From Steroidobacteraceae bacterium (GTDB taxonomy: Bacteria; Pseudomonadota; Gammaproteobacteria; Steroidobacterales; Steroidobacteraceae), in contig JAPZRU010000018.1 in assembly GCA_027531255.1 (NCBI GenBank), positions 1 through 64,000 of the forward strand: a DNA stretch of 64,000 nucleotides, read 5' to 3'. The position numbers were made by a program, and so were the translations under genes. How positions within the stretch are numbered: the stretch's first letter is position 1; every line of letters begins with the position of its first letter. Shown piece after piece: positions 15,807 to 25,876 of the stretch. The notes beneath the pieces are model-generated. The model ran no database searches, had not been told where the DNA came from, and was given only the letters and a program-made list of their open reading frames with translations.

Positions 15807-18032
15807 ATGCTGCGTGCCCGTGTTCCTTCGTTCCGCTGCGCCCCGCGCGCAGCCGCCCTCGCCGCCGGCGCCCTGCTGGCGCTCGCCACCGGTTCCGCAC
15901 TCGCCGCGCAGGCCGCTGCGCCCGCCGCCGGCGCGCCCGCGACGAGCCCGCCGGCCGCGCCGCGCGGCTTCACGCCCGACGACCTCGCCCGTCTCGACCG
16001 CGTCAGCGACCCGCAACTGTCGCCCGACGGCACGCGGCTCGCCTACGTGGTCCGCGAGACCGACTTCGACGCGAACCGCGGCCGCACCGACGTCTGGCTG
16101 CTCGACCTCCGCGCAAGCGACGCGCAGCCGGTGCGCATCACCCGCCACGAGGCCAGCGACTCCAGCCCGCGCTGGTCACCCGCCGGCGATGTGCTGTACT
16201 TCCTCTCCACGCGCGGCGGCAACTCGCAGGTGTGGCGCATCGCGCTGGCCGGCGGCGAGGCGATGCCGGTCACCGCGTTCCCGGTCGACGTGGCCAACTT
16301 CGAGGTCTCGCCGCGCGGGGACCGCCTCGTGTTCTCGGCCACGGTATTCCGCGACTGCCCGGATTTCGCCTGCACGAAGAGCCGCCTCGACGAGCGCGCC
16401 AAGTCGCAGGAGACCGGCCGCACGTACGACGAGCTGTTCGTCCGTCACTGGGACGCCTGGCGGGACGGCACTCGCTCGGTGCTGCACTCGGTGGCGCTCG
16501 ACTCCGGGGGCCGCGCGACCGGCCAGCCGGTGTCGCTGTCCGGCTCGCTCGACGCCGACGCGCCGTCGAAGCCGTTCGGCGGCGAAGAGGAGTACACGAT
16601 CAGCCCCGACGGAACGCGGGTCGCCTTCGCCGCGCGCGTCGCGGGGCGCGCAGAGGCATGGTCGACGAACCTCGACGTCTACGAGGTCGCCATCGACGGC
16701 GGCACGCCGCAGAACCTGACCGCGCAGAACCGCGCGACCGACACCCACCCCGCGTACTCGCCCGACGGGCGCTGGCTGGCGTGGCTCGCGATGGCGCGGC
16801 CCGGCTTCGAGGCGGATCGGTACGCGATCCTCGTCCGCGACACGCAGACCGGCGAGTCGTTCGAGCTCGCGCCGGCCTGGGACCGTTCGCCGCACGCGCT
16901 CGAGTGGTCCGCGGATTCGCGCTCCGTGCTGGTCACGGCAGACGAGCTCGGCAACCAGCCGCTGTTCCGGATCGGCCCGGTGGACCGCCGCGCGACGCGG
17001 CAGGTCGTGCGCCTCACGGACGGCGGGACCGTCGCCGAGGTCGCGGCGAGCGGCGGCACGGTGGTCTACGCGCTGCAGCACCTCGCCTCGGCCGCGCAGT
17101 TCTACGCGCTCGACGCCCGCGCGGTCGCGAGCGCTCGCGCGCCGTCGGCCAATGGTTCGTCCACGGCGCCCGCGCCGGTCGCCCCGGTCGCCCGCACCGC
17201 GCGGCAGCTCACGCGTGCGAACGCCGAGCGGCTCGCGAACGTACGGATGGGCGAGCCCGTGCCGTTCTCGTTCGCGGGCGCCGGCGGACGCACCGTGTAC
17301 GGCTGGGCCGTGAAGCCGTGGAACCACGAGCCGGGTCGCAGGTATCCGCTCGCGTTCATCGTGCACGGCGGACCGCAGGTCAGCTTCGCGAACAACTGGA
17401 GCTACCGCTGGAATCCGCAGACCTATGCAGGCGCGGGCTACGCGGTGGTCGCGATCGACTTCCACGGCTCGCCGGGCTACGGCCAGGCCTTCACCGACTC
17501 GATCAGCGGCGACTGGGGCGGCAAGCCGCTCGAGGATCTCAAGCTCGGGCTCGCCGCGGCCGCGCGGCAGTTCGACTGGATCGACGCCGCCAACGCCTGC
17601 GCGCTCGGCGCGAGCTACGGCGGCTACATGATCAACTGGATCGCGGGCAACTGGGCCGACGGTTTCCGCTGCCTCGTGAACCACGCCGGCATCCTCGACA
17701 CGCGCTCGATGGGCTACATGACGGAGGAGCTGTGGTTCACCGAGTGGGAGAACGGCGGCACGCCGTGGGACCCGAAGGCGGACTACGAGAAGTGGAACCC
17801 GGCCAACCACGTCGGCAACTGGAGGACGCCGATGCTCGTGCTGCACGGGGAGCTCGACTTCCGAGTGCCGTACACGCAGGGCATCGGCACGTTCACGGCG
17901 CTGCAGCGGCGCGGCATCGACAGCCGCCTCGTGATGTTCCCGGACGAGAACCACTGGATCCTGAAGCCGCGGAACAGCGTGCAGTGGCACCGCGAGGTGC
18001 TGGGCTGGCTCGGTCGTCACCTGCGGCAGTGA
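15807..18032 (+). CDS. S9-family serine peptidase (DPP/acylaminoacyl-peptidase type), exported
   Basis: This 741-residue protein has a signal peptide (about residues 1-34), then a beta-propeller with repeated SPDGTRLAY-like TolB/WD blades, then an alpha/beta-hydrolase domain. The catalytic triad reads Ser603 (GASYGGY), Asp684 (HGELDFRVP) and His716 (DENHW). S9 enzymes of this type remove dipeptides or acyl-amino acids from peptides, and exported ones serve peptide catabolism. A TAGAAT -10 lies at 15774-15779 and CGGAGA precedes the ATG. The DUF3299 lipoprotein starts 2 nt after its stop. Confidence 0.92.
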   Translation: MLRARVPSFRCAPRAAALAAGALLALATGSALAAQAAAPAAGAPATSPPAAPRGFTPDDLARLDRVSDPQLSPDGTRLAYVVRETDFDANRGRTDVWLLDLRASDAQPVRITRHEASDSSPRWSPAGDVLYFLSTRGGNSQVWRIALAGGEAMPVTAFPVDVANFEVSPRGDRLVFSATVFRDCPDFACTKSRLDERAKSQETGRTYDELFVRHWDAWRDGTRSVLHSVALDSGGRATGQPVSLSGSLDADAPSKPFGGEEEYTISPDGTRVAFAARVAGRAEAWSTNLDVYEVAIDGGTPQNLTAQNRATDTHPAYSPDGRWLAWLAMARPGFEADRYAILVRDTQTGESFELAPAWDRSPHALEWSADSRSVLVTADELGNQPLFRIGPVDRRATRQVVRLTDGGTVAEVAASGGTVVYALQHLASAAQFYALDARAVASARAPSANGSSTAPAPVAPVARTARQLTRANAERLANVRMGEPVPFSFAGAGGRTVYGWAVKPWNHEPGRRYPLAFIVHGGPQVSFANNWSYRWNPQTYAGAGYAVVAIDFHGSPGYGQAFTDSISGDWGGKPLEDLKLGLAAAARQFDWIDAANACALGASYGGYMINWIAGNWADGFRCLVNHAGILDTRSMGYMTEELWFTEWENGGTPWDPKADYEKWNPANHVGNWRTPMLVLHGELDFRVPYTQGIGTFTALQRRGIDSRLVMFPDENHWILKPRNSVQWHREVLGWLGRHLRQ

Positions 18033-18033
18033 C

Positions 18034-18618
18034 GTGAAGAGCACTCGCGTCGCCATCGCCCTGCTGTTCGCGTCCGCACTCGTCGCGGGCTGCGGGGGCG
18101 CGTCACCGGACGGCGGGCGCGAGGGCGCGGCCGCCTCCGGGCCCGCCGCGGGCCCGGCCGCCGCGGCAGCGGGCGATGGCGAGCGTGCGCGCGAGCTCGA
18201 GTGGGACGACCTGCTCGCCCCCGAGTACCGCGACGACCCGTTGCAGTTCCCGGAGATGCAACCGGAGCACGGCGCACTCGGCGAGGCCGCGCCGGCAGCG
18301 CCGCAGCTCGTGTTCGGCGGCCCGAACCCGGAGCTGCAGGGCCGCTTCGTACGACTGCCCGGCTTCGTCGTGCCGCTGGGGCTCGACGAGCGCGGCCGAG
18401 TGAAGGAGTTCCTGTTCGCTCCCTACGCCGGAGCGTGCATCCACGTGCCGGCGCCGCCGCCGGCGCAGATCGTGCACGTGACGCCCGCCGCACCGATCGA
18501 GACGCGGCTGTTCGAGCCCTACTGGATCGTCGGGCGGATGGAGCTCGTGGAAAGCGCGACCGCGCTCGCGACCACTTCGTACCGGATGCGCGGCGCGGCG
18601 GTGCTGCCTTACCGCTGA
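18034..18618 (+). CDS. DUF3299-domain lipoprotein
   Basis: This 194-residue protein starts with GTG right after the S9 peptidase stop. It has a lipobox (ALVAGC, Cys about residue 20) followed by an Ala/Gly-rich linker. The DUF3299 domain spans about residues 98-194 (GRFVRLPGFVVPLGLDERG, EFLFAPYAGACIHVPAPPPAQIV, YRMRGAAVLPYR). Proteins of this family often occur near ABC exporters or in periplasmic metal and lipid handling; the role here is unknown. Co-transcription with the peptidase is likely from the 1-nt gap. Confidence 0.85.
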   Translation: MKSTRVAIALLFASALVAGCGGASPDGGREGAAASGPAAGPAAAAAGDGERARELEWDDLLAPEYRDDPLQFPEMQPEHGALGEAAPAAPQLVFGGPNPELQGRFVRLPGFVVPLGLDERGRVKEFLFAPYAGACIHVPAPPPAQIVHVTPAAPIETRLFEPYWIVGRMELVESATALATTSYRMRGAAVLPYR

Positions 18619-18631
18619 CGCGCCCGCGACC

Positions 18632-19147
18632 TCACATCGTCAGCACGGAGTGGATGCGCTGGCCGTCGAGCCTGGCCCGGCCGCCGAGCACGGGCAGTTC
18701 GACCAGGAACGCGCAGCCGACGAGTACGCCACCCAGGCGCCCGACGAGGTCGATGCTCGCAGCGGCCGTGCCGCCGGTGGCGAGCACGTCGTCGACCAGC
18801 AGCACGCGATGCCCGCGCGAGATCGCGTCCTTGTGCACCTCGAGCCCGGCCCTGCCGTATTCGAGCGAGTAAGTGACCGCCTCGACCTCGGCCGGCAACT
18901 TGCCGGGCTTGCGCAGCGGCACGAAGCCGGTGCCGAGCTGCCATGCGGCGAGCGAGCCGAAGATGAAGCCCCGCGCCTCCATGCCGGCGACGACGTCGAT
19001 GCGGGCGTCCCGGAACGGCGCGACCAGCCGCGTGATCGCGGTGCGGAGCGCGTGCGGATCGCCCATCAGGGGCGTGAGGTCGCGGAAGGTGACGCCCGGC
19101 TGCGGGAAGTCCGGGATGGCGCGGATGTAGGTCTGCAGTTCCTGCAC
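18632..19147 (-). CDS. apt: Adenine phosphoribosyltransferase
   Basis: This 171-residue purine-salvage enzyme makes AMP from adenine and PRPP. It begins with IRAIPDFPQPGVTFRDLTPL, the classical Apt opening. The PRPP loop is VLLVDDVLATGGTAAA (about residues 115-130), and GMEARGFIFGSLAAW is the hood region. I chose the GTG at 19147, which gives the normal family length. Upstream, the reading frame continues into a short duplicated decamer region (QAGARDAGARDTGA) that looks non-coding. It converges with the DUF3299 gene, with 13 bp between them. Confidence 0.93.
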   Translation of the reverse strand: MQELQTYIRAIPDFPQPGVTFRDLTPLMGDPHALRTAITRLVAPFRDARIDVVAGMEARGFIFGSLAAWQLGTGFVPLRKPGKLPAEVEAVTYSLEYGRAGLEVHKDAISRGHRVLLVDDVLATGGTAAASIDLVGRLGGVLVGCAFLVELPVLGGRARLDGQRIHSVLTM

Positions 19148-19226
19148 GATGGCCCCCGTGTCACGCGCTCCTGCGTCCCGCGCTCCTGCGTCCGCCTGCC
19201 GAGCGGGCGCCGGCGGCAGGCGGCGC

Positions 19227-20261
19227 TCAGGCTTCGGCGGCCCGCCACGCGGCCTGGTATCCGAGCCCGAGGGCGAGGATGCGGCCGAGCAACTCGTCGT
19301 AGCCGATGCCGGCCGCCAGCGCGGAGCGCGCGAAGTCCTCGGCCGCCGCGAGATTGGGGTTCGCGTTGGCCTCCAGTACGAAAATCGTACCATCGTTCCG
19401 CAGTCGGAAGTCCATCCGCGCGTAGCCGGTCAGGTGCAGTGCCCGGTAGATGCGCCTGGTGAGGCGTCCGAGGGCGGCGAGCGTGGGCTCGCCCAGGGAT
19501 TCCGCGGGCCCGGTCGAGATGCCGTGGCGCTGCTGGTAACGGCGGTCCCACTTCGCCTTGCGGGTCGCAATCGGCGCCTGGCCCTCGGGCAGCGTGCCGA
19601 AGTTCATCTCCCACGGCGGCAGCACGCTCAGGCGGTCGTTGCCGAGCGCGCCGACGTAGATCTCGCGCCCCTCGACGTATTCCTCGACGAGCGCGTCGCT
19701 GCCGGTCTGCTCGTGCACGAACTGGATTCGCTCGCGCAGCGCGGCTGCGTCCGCGCACACCGAGGCCTGCGCGATGCCCAGCGAGGCGTCGTCCGTGGCG
19801 CTCTTCACGAACAGCGGGTAACGGAGCTTGCGCGGCACCACCACGCGCTTGGCCTTCGGGAACACGGCGAACTGCGGCGTGGGGATGCGGTGGTACGCGA
19901 GCAGCTGCTTCGACAGCACCTTGTCCCGCGACAGCATCAGCCCGCGGGGGTTGCAGCCGCTGTAGGGCTGGCGCAGCAGTTCGAGGAACGCGACCACGTG
20001 CTGGTCGTGCTTCGCGATGCCGTCGAACTCCTCCAGCAGGTTGAAGACGAGATCCGGCTTCCAGTCCTGGATGGTGGCGCGGAGCTCGGTGAGGCTGTCG
20101 AGCAGGCCGAGGCAGCGCACTTCGTGGCCCGCCCGCTTCAGGTGCGAGACGACGTCGTACTCGGTGCGCCACTCGTCGATCTCGCGCTCGGCGTAGCCGT
20201 CGAGCGAATCCGGGGGGATCAAGGTCTCGTGAACCGCGACCAGGATCCGGAGTTTCTTCAT
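19227..20261 (-). CDS. ATP-grasp ligase, D-Ala-D-Ala-ligase-like
   Basis: This 344-residue protein has an N-terminal preATP-grasp domain and an ATP-grasp fold. YPLFVKSATDDASLGIAQAS carries the ATP-binding Lys, ALVEEYVEGREIYVGALG the ribose/Mg region, and ARMDFRLRNDGTIFVLEANANPNLA (about residues 290-315) the metal-binding Glu/Asn pair typical of Ddl and carboxylate-amine ligases. It should join a carboxylate to an amine, with ATP cleaved to ADP. It is not the cell's normal Ddl by context. The ATG overlaps the stop of the upstream zinc-peptidase gene by 4 nt (ATGA), so the two act as a unit. Confidence 0.88.
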   Translation of the reverse strand: MKKLRILVAVHETLIPPDSLDGYAEREIDEWRTEYDVVSHLKRAGHEVRCLGLLDSLTELRATIQDWKPDLVFNLLEEFDGIAKHDQHVVAFLELLRQPYSGCNPRGLMLSRDKVLSKQLLAYHRIPTPQFAVFPKAKRVVVPRKLRYPLFVKSATDDASLGIAQASVCADAAALRERIQFVHEQTGSDALVEEYVEGREIYVGALGNDRLSVLPPWEMNFGTLPEGQAPIATRKAKWDRRYQQRHGISTGPAESLGEPTLAALGRLTRRIYRALHLTGYARMDFRLRNDGTIFVLEANANPNLAAAEDFARSALAAGIGYDELLGRILALGLGYQAAWRAAEA

Positions 20262-21376
20262 AGCGTGAGGGTACGTCCCGTGCTGCGCTCGAGGTCCCGC
20301 GTCAGCTTCGTCAGCAGCCACTCGGCGTGGCGCCGCGCGGCGCGGGCGTCGCCGCGAACGTAGAGCTTCAGCTCGTCCGCCCGGCGGATCGCGGTGCGCA
20401 TGACCTGGTGGACGAGATACTCGCTGCAACCGACGCGCGTGGCAATCGCCGCCTGCAGTCTCGGGCGCAGCCGCCGCAGGAACGTGCTCGCCCGGCGGCG
20501 CCGCCCGCCGCGGGCCACGCGGGGCTCGCGCGTGAACACGCGCTCGAGCCACTCGTCCTCCGCGCGCTTCCGGGGAGTGCCGTAGCGCGCCAGCATCTCG
20601 GCGTAGTGTTCGCGCAGCGTGCGCGTGTCCGTGGCGAGCGACTCGACGTGGTTGCGCGCGCGCACGGGCGGCGCGCGCCCCGCGATGTCGCGCATCGTCG
20701 CGTCGACGTACTCGAGCTTCGCGAGCGCAGGCCAGTTCTCGTACTGCGAGCGCCAGCGCGAGTTCGGCTTCAGCCACACCGCGAAGGTCTCGGCGAAGTC
20801 CTCGGTCGGGTGGCTCTGCGCGTACCAGCTGCCGAGGTGCTGCACGTAGCGGCGGCTGCCGGGGCGGGGGCGGTAGCTGTCGGGGTACGGCAGGCCCGCC
20901 GGCCCGAAGGTCTCGCGGAACGCGCGCGTGCGGCGCAGGCGGTAGGCGGTATCGATCGCGTGGCCGGCCTCGTGCCGCAGGATGCGCATGAACCAGCGGT
21001 CGTTGCCGCCCTCCACCTCCTGCATCATCAGCCGCTCGAGCTTCCTGAGGCGCGGATGGGCGAGGAAGAACGGGATCGCGATGCCGGGCGTGCCGTCGGG
21101 CGAGAACCACTCCACCGCGAGCCAGCAGTGCGGACGGAACGCGATGCCGCGTTCATCGAGTTCCGCGTACAACCGCGCCACGCGCTTCGCGAGCGGCGAA
21201 CGCTCGAGCGTCAGCCCGAGGTCGCAGAAGCGCACGTCGAGCAGTTCCTCGTCGGAGAGTCGCGTCCACCAGTAGCGCTTGCGCGTGCGGTCGCGCGGCG
21301 GCGTCACGCGGCGCACGGGCGCGTCGCGCGCGACGGCGACGGCGGAACGCAGGGCGGATGCGGCGCGCGCGGCCAT
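20258..21376 (-). CDS. Putative zinc metallopeptidase (HExxH), partner of the ATP-grasp gene
   Basis: This 372-residue cytosolic protein has the zinc-binding motif HEAGH in ILRHEAGHAIDTAYRL (about residues 163-178). A possible third ligand lies downstream in HPTEDFAETFAVW (about 216-228). The flanks are highly basic, and the C-terminus has an RRRRASTFLRRLRPRLQ stretch. There is no signal peptide. The family is seen next to D-Ala-D-Ala-ligase-like ATP-grasp genes in other proteobacteria as far as I recall, with no known substrate. Start chosen at the ATG at 21376; the reading frame upstream is Arg/Pro-rich and unprotein-like. Translationally coupled to the ATP-grasp gene by ATGA. Confidence 0.8.
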   Translation of the reverse strand: MAARAASALRSAVAVARDAPVRRVTPPRDRTRKRYWWTRLSDEELLDVRFCDLGLTLERSPLAKRVARLYAELDERGIAFRPHCWLAVEWFSPDGTPGIAIPFFLAHPRLRKLERLMMQEVEGGNDRWFMRILRHEAGHAIDTAYRLRRTRAFRETFGPAGLPYPDSYRPRPGSRRYVQHLGSWYAQSHPTEDFAETFAVWLKPNSRWRSQYENWPALAKLEYVDATMRDIAGRAPPVRARNHVESLATDTRTLREHYAEMLARYGTPRKRAEDEWLERVFTREPRVARGGRRRRASTFLRRLRPRLQAAIATRVGCSEYLVHQVMRTAIRRADELKLYVRGDARAARRHAEWLLTKLTRDLERSTGRTLTL

Positions 21377-21503
21377 GGGGCGGTCGCGAAACCTCGCGGC
21401 AGGAGGCGGGAGGAACCGGGGGACGGGTCCCAGATTAGCGGGCCGCGGACACCGCCGGAAGGCGGGTCGAGGAGGTTTCAGGCGCCGCCGCAGGGCGGGC
21501 GGC

Positions 21504-23108
21504 TCAGCCGTTCGCGATGCGGTCGAGCGCCCCCGCCAGCAGGGTGTCGGCCGTGGCCGCCAGCAGGTCCGCCCTGGCCACGCCGCTGCGCCAGTGGGGC
21601 GGCAGCGAGGCATAGCCGTACAGGGCGCCCGCCAGCTGGCCGACGAGCGCACCGTAGGTGTCGGCGTCCCCGCCGAGGTTCACGGCGGCCAGCACGGCCG
21701 GACGGAACGCAGCACCCTGCTCCAGCGCCCAGAGCACCACCGTCAGGCCGTCGAGTGCCGTGGGTCCGCCCGGCGGCTTGCCGTCCGCGACGGCCCTGCG
21801 CCACCCGCCGGCGACCAGCGCCGCAACCTCGCGCCGCAGGGGCCGGCGCTCCCAGAGACCGGGCACGGGCGCGTAGTCGGGCTGCAGCAGTCGCTCCCGG
21901 GCGTCACCCCGAAGCGCACCGACCACCAGTGCCGCATAAAAGCGGCATGCGTCGAGAGCAATCGGCGCCTGGTGCGTGATCCGAGCCGCCTCGGCACCGA
22001 GCGCGACCGCCTTCTCCGGCTCCGCGAGGGCCCAGGCGGCCGCGATCCCGGCGCGCACCAGCGGCTCCTTCTCGGCCTTGGCCGGGTCGTGGGGCCCCGC
22101 GAACGGGTTGCCGCTCCACTGCGCCTGCGCGAGCGCCCGGGCCGTCGTCGCGCTGATGCCGATGCACTGGCCGGTGCTGGAGCGATAGCCGTCCCGCTGC
22201 CAGCGCTGGTAGCGCTGGACCTGGTCCCGAGCGTCGAACGCCTGGCGTTCGACCAGGCTGTCGGCCAGCACGAGCGCGAGCGCGGTGTCGTCCGTCCAGG
22301 CGCCGCGCGGCAGGTCGAACGGGCCGCCGCCGATCAGGTCGCCGATCGGCGTGAAGGTGCCAGGACGCCGAAGCTGGACCGGCATGCCGAGTGCGTCGCC
22401 GATCGCGAGCCCGAACAGCTGGCCGCGGTAGCGATCCTGCAGGCGGTCCGCGGCGCTCACCGGCGCCAGCGGCGCCTCGCCCGGAAGCGCCGGGAGCGGC
22501 GCACCGGACGCAGGCGCGCCGGGGTTGTCGTGCGGCGTGCCACCCGGCGGCGCGAGCTCACCGCGCGCTTCACGCCAGTCGCGCACGTAGCCGACCTGCT
22601 CGTCCGTCTCGGGCGTACGCGGCCACGCCCGGGTCCGCCCGGCGCTGCGCCAGAGCTGGTCCAGTGCGGCGAGCGCGGCGCTGCCGCTGCCGAGCCTGCG
22701 CGCGAGGTGGCAGCCGATCACCGTGCCGGTGCGGCCGATGCCGGCCCGGCAGTGCACGTACACGCGGTGCTGCCCCGCCAGCGCTTCGTCGAGCTCGTCG
22801 AGGATCTCGACCATCTGCAGCGGGTCGCGCGGCAGGCCGTGGTCGCGGATCGGCCGGCGCGAATACACCACCGGCCGCTCGACGCCGCGCGCGTACGGGC
22901 TCGGCAGCCACGCGTCGTAGGGCGGCAGCTCGTCGGGCCAGGTCAGGTCGAGGAAGTAGTCGATCCCGAGGCCGAGCAGGCTCCGGACGCGCTGTTCCGC
23001 GTGGTATGGATCGGGATCGCCGGGATACTCGCCCGCCAGCAGGCGGGTGGACTCCACCCAGTACGTGCCGGGCAGCAGCGCGCTCTCGGCGTCCTCGTAG
23101 ACGCTCAT
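21504..23108 (-). CDS. Protein-tyrosine-phosphatase / ADP-ribosylglycohydrolase fusion
   Basis: This 534-residue protein joins two enzymes. Residues 1-185 form a dual-specificity or tyrosine phosphatase with the signature [10 protein letters not shown] (Cys120, Arg126), and a general-acid Asp is likely in the DLTWPDE loop (about 54-60). A Pro/Ala linker follows. Residues 225-534 form a DraG-type ADP-ribosylglycohydrolase with GLAIGDALG (233-241), the metal site WTDDTAL (Thr272, Asp273, Asp274) and the second site [18 protein letters not shown] (Asp481, Asp483, Thr484). It may remove ADP-ribose and process the phosphate side of a product. The ATG overlaps the ttcA stop by 4 nt, making it the last gene of an M32-ttcA-fusion operon. 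Confidence 0.9.
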   Translation of the reverse strand: MSVYEDAESALLPGTYWVESTRLLAGEYPGDPDPYHAEQRVRSLLGLGIDYFLDLTWPDELPPYDAWLPSPYARGVERPVVYSRRPIRDHGLPRDPLQMVEILDELDEALAGQHRVYVHCRAGIGRTGTVIGCHLARRLGSGSAALAALDQLWRSAGRTRAWPRTPETDEQVGYVRDWREARGELAPPGGTPHDNPGAPASGAPLPALPGEAPLAPVSAADRLQDRYRGQLFGLAIGDALGMPVQLRRPGTFTPIGDLIGGGPFDLPRGAWTDDTALALVLADSLVERQAFDARDQVQRYQRWQRDGYRSSTGQCIGISATTARALAQAQWSGNPFAGPHDPAKAEKEPLVRAGIAAAWALAEPEKAVALGAEAARITHQAPIALDACRFYAALVVGALRGDARERLLQPDYAPVPGLWERRPLRREVAALVAGGWRRAVADGKPPGGPTALDGLTVVLWALEQGAAFRPAVLAAVNLGGDADTYGALVGQLAGALYGYASLPPHWRSGVARADLLAATADTLLAGALDRIANG

Positions 23109-24160
23109 GCTCGCGCGGGATCCGCGTCGAGGGTGCCGATCGCGTCGAACGACTCGACGACGTCGGGATCGTCGTCCGCGCCCGGAGACTCGTCCGCATC
23201 GCGACCGTCGTCCACCGGGCCGCCCGCGCCCGCCGTCGTCGCGGCCCGCACCGCCCGCACCGCGTAGTCGAGGCGCGCGTCGCGCGGTTCGAGTTCCAGC
23301 TCCGCGCGGGACGGGCCGCGCGCGATGCCGCGCTGCCGCTCGAGTCCCGCGAAGTCGAACAGCGCGCGGTCCGCGAGCTGCGAGGGCTGCACGTCGCCGA
23401 GCGCCGCGTAGATCGACTCGACGCGGCCCGGGTGCTCGCGCTCCCACTGCGCGAGCAGGTGTCCGACCGCTTCGCGCTGCAGGTTCGGCTGCGAGCCGCA
23501 GAGGTCGCACGGAATGATCGGGAAGTTCCGCGCCCGTGCGTAGCGCGCGATCTCGCGCTCCGGCACGTAGCAGAGCGGGCGGATGACCACGTGCCGCCCG
23601 TCGTCCGACAGCAGCTTCGGCGGCATCGCCTTCAGCTTCCCGCCGTAGAACAGGTTCAGGAAGAAGGTCTCGAGGATGTCGTCGCGGTGGTGGCCGAGCG
23701 CGATCTTGGTCACGCCGTTCTCGGCCGCATGGCGGTACAGCGCGCCGCGCCGCAGCCGCGAGCAAAGGCTGCAGGTGGTCTTGCCCTCGGGGATCACGCG
23801 CTTCACGACCGAGTAGGTGTCCTGCTCGATCACGTGCCAAGGCACGCCGAGCGCAGCGAGGTATCCCGGCAGCACGTGCGCGGGAAAGCCCGGCTGCTTC
23901 TGGTCGAGGTTCACCGCGACGAGTTCGAAGCGCACCGGCGCCGAGCGCTGCAGCGACAGCAGCAGGTCGAGCAGCGTGTACGAATCCTTGCCGCCGGACA
24001 GGCAGACCATGACCTTGTCGCCGTCGGCGATCATCCCGTAGTCGACGATGGCCTTGCCGACGAGGCTGCGCAGGTGCGCCTGCAGCCGCTTGAAGTTCCG
24101 GGACGGCCGGGGCCCGGGGGCCGCCGCGCGCGGCTCGGCGGCGTCGGGGGTCGCGGTCAT
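23105..24160 (-). CDS. ttcA: tRNA 2-thiocytidine biosynthesis protein TtcA
   Basis: This 351-residue enzyme thiolates cytidine 32 of certain tRNAs, using ATP and a [4Fe-4S] cluster. The PP-loop reads SGGKDS (55-60). The cluster cysteines are Cys130 and Cys133 (TTCSLC) and one in CDLC (218-221). [21 protein letters not shown] follows the family pattern. The core matches the usual length (about 300). A C-terminal extension of about 50 residues is acidic and low in complexity ([17 protein letters not shown]). The start overlaps the M32 peptidase stop by 4 nt (ATGA). Confidence 0.95.
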   Translation of the reverse strand: MTATPDAAEPRAAAPGPRPSRNFKRLQAHLRSLVGKAIVDYGMIADGDKVMVCLSGGKDSYTLLDLLLSLQRSAPVRFELVAVNLDQKQPGFPAHVLPGYLAALGVPWHVIEQDTYSVVKRVIPEGKTTCSLCSRLRRGALYRHAAENGVTKIALGHHRDDILETFFLNLFYGGKLKAMPPKLLSDDGRHVVIRPLCYVPEREIARYARARNFPIIPCDLCGSQPNLQREAVGHLLAQWEREHPGRVESIYAALGDVQPSQLADRALFDFAGLERQRGIARGPSRAELELEPRDARLDYAVRAVRAATTAGAGGPVDDGRDADESPGADDDPDVVESFDAIGTLDADPARA

Positions 24161-25653
24161 GGCTCGAGGTACTTCGCTTCGAGGTAGCGCAGCGCCGGCG
24201 CGGCCGACAGCGGCCGGTCGGTCGCGAGCCTGACGAGCTGCTGCACCGTCGGCTTCGCGCCGAGCGAATGCACGTTCACGCGGAGCCACTCGAACAGGCC
24301 GCCGAACTCGCCCTTCGCGATCTCGGCGTCCAGGCCCTCGCGGTCGAGCCGGAGCTTCTCCCACAGCTGCGCGGCGATCAGCGCGCCGAGCCCGTACGCG
24401 GGGAAGTAGCCGAAGGACCCGATCGCCCAGTGCACGTCCTGCAGGCAGCCCTCGACCTCGTTCTGGGGACGGATGCCGAGGCGCTGCTCCATCCCCGAGT
24501 TCCAGGCGTCGGGCAGGTCGGTCACGCGCAGTTCGCCGAGCAGGAACTTCTTCTCGAGGTCGTAGCGCAGCATGACGTGCACGGGATAGGTGAGCTCGTC
24601 GGCCTCGACGCGAATGAGGCTGCGGCGCACGCGCGTCAGGTGCCGGTAGACGTTCTCGGCTTCCCACTCCGGCCCGCTCGCGCCCAGGTGCTTCTCGAGC
24701 AGCGGGCGCAGGTACTGCACGAACGGCCGGCTGCGCACGACGATCATCTCGAGCAGCAGCGACTGGCTCTCCTCGAGCGCCATCCCGCGGTTGCGGCCGA
24801 CGGGCTGGTCGCGCCAGGCCTGCGGCAGCCCGAGGTCGTACATCGCGTGGCCGGTCTCGTGCAGCGCGCCGAGCAGGCCCTGGAACGGGTCGGCGGCGTC
24901 GAAGCGGGTCGTGACGCGGATGTCGCCCGCCACGCCCTCCGTGAACGGCTGCTCGCTCTCGTCGAGGCGGCCGCGGTCGAACGGAAAGCCGATCGCCTTC
25001 ATGACCTCGACGGCCAGCGCGCGCTGCTTCGACGCGGGAAAACGGCCGACGATGGGCACGTGGGGCCTCGCCGCCTGCGCCTCGATCGCCTCGCGCACGA
25101 GCGTCGGCAGCCGCCGCGCGAGCGACTTGAACAGGCCGTCGATCTCGGCGGTGGTCAGGCCCGGGCTGTACTCGTCGACCAGCGCGTCGTAGGGCGCGAG
25201 GCCGAGAGCGTTGCCGAGCAGCGCGGCCTTGTCGCGGACGAGGTGCACCACTTCCTCGAGGTGCGGCGCGAAGTCGGCGTACCGGCCGCTGCGGCGCGCT
25301 TCGAGCCAGTGCATCTCGGCGCGCGCGGTCGCCTTCGCGAGGCGCGACACCAGCGAGGTCGGCGTCGCGATCGCGTGGTCGCGCTGGCGGCGCATCTCGC
25401 GCAGGTTCGCGAGCTGCCAGTCCTCGAGCCCCTGCGAGTTGGCCTGCGCACGGTCCAGCAGGCGCGACACCTTCGGCGCCGAGAGGATCGCGTGACACTC
25501 GGTCTCGAGGGCGGCCAGCTGCTCGCCGCGGACGTCCGCGCTGCCGCGCGGCATCATCACGACGGAGTCCCACCGGAGCACGGCCGCGGCGCCGCGGAAC
25601 GCGTGCAGGCGGCGGAACTCTTCCTCGAGTTGTTGGTAGGGCGATGCGGGCAT
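24157..25653 (-). CDS. M32-family (Taq) metallocarboxypeptidase
   Basis: This 498-residue, mostly helical cytosolic carboxypeptidase has the zinc motif HETGH (265-269) and the third ligand in MALEESQS (about residue 294). The family markers [23 protein letters not shown] and [18 protein letters not shown] are both present. Length and layout match Thermus carboxypeptidase 1 and its relatives, which release C-terminal amino acids with broad specificity. It is the first gene of a three-gene coupled operon with ttcA and the phosphatase/ADP-ribosylglycohydrolase fusion. Confidence 0.93.
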   Translation of the reverse strand: MPASPYQQLEEEFRRLHAFRGAAAVLRWDSVVMMPRGSADVRGEQLAALETECHAILSAPKVSRLLDRAQANSQGLEDWQLANLREMRRQRDHAIATPTSLVSRLAKATARAEMHWLEARRSGRYADFAPHLEEVVHLVRDKAALLGNALGLAPYDALVDEYSPGLTTAEIDGLFKSLARRLPTLVREAIEAQAARPHVPIVGRFPASKQRALAVEVMKAIGFPFDRGRLDESEQPFTEGVAGDIRVTTRFDAADPFQGLLGALHETGHAMYDLGLPQAWRDQPVGRNRGMALEESQSLLLEMIVVRSRPFVQYLRPLLEKHLGASGPEWEAENVYRHLTRVRRSLIRVEADELTYPVHVMLRYDLEKKFLLGELRVTDLPDAWNSGMEQRLGIRPQNEVEGCLQDVHWAIGSFGYFPAYGLGALIAAQLWEKLRLDREGLDAEIAKGEFGGLFEWLRVNVHSLGAKPTVQQLVRLATDRPLSAAPALRYLEAKYLEP

Positions 25654-25876
25654 GGGAGCGGTGGCCGCGCGGGGCGGCCCGTGGGGGCGTTCGGTCGAAA
25701 CCGGCCGGGGGGCCGGGGCGGCGGCTCGGGGGACGCGCCGCCCGTGATTCTACCAGCGGGATGCCCGGCAGTCGGGCGCGCCGCGCCATAACCCCATGAC
25801 GAGCAAGGGGTTCGTGGCGCGCGGCCCGGGTTGACAGGGCCGGCCGAGGGCCGGTCCGACGCCGGTGCGACGCCGT

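Noticed and set aside
19150-19210. N-terminal extension of Apt through the duplicated GCGTCCCGCGCTCCT region
   Set aside because: Apt proteins begin at the position given by GTG 19147; the upstream part is a short repeat with no family similarity.
25840-25854. CCGGCC-GAG-GGCCGG hairpin downstream of the RND permease
   Set aside because: The stem has only 6 bp and no T run, which is too common in such GC-rich DNA to call a terminator.
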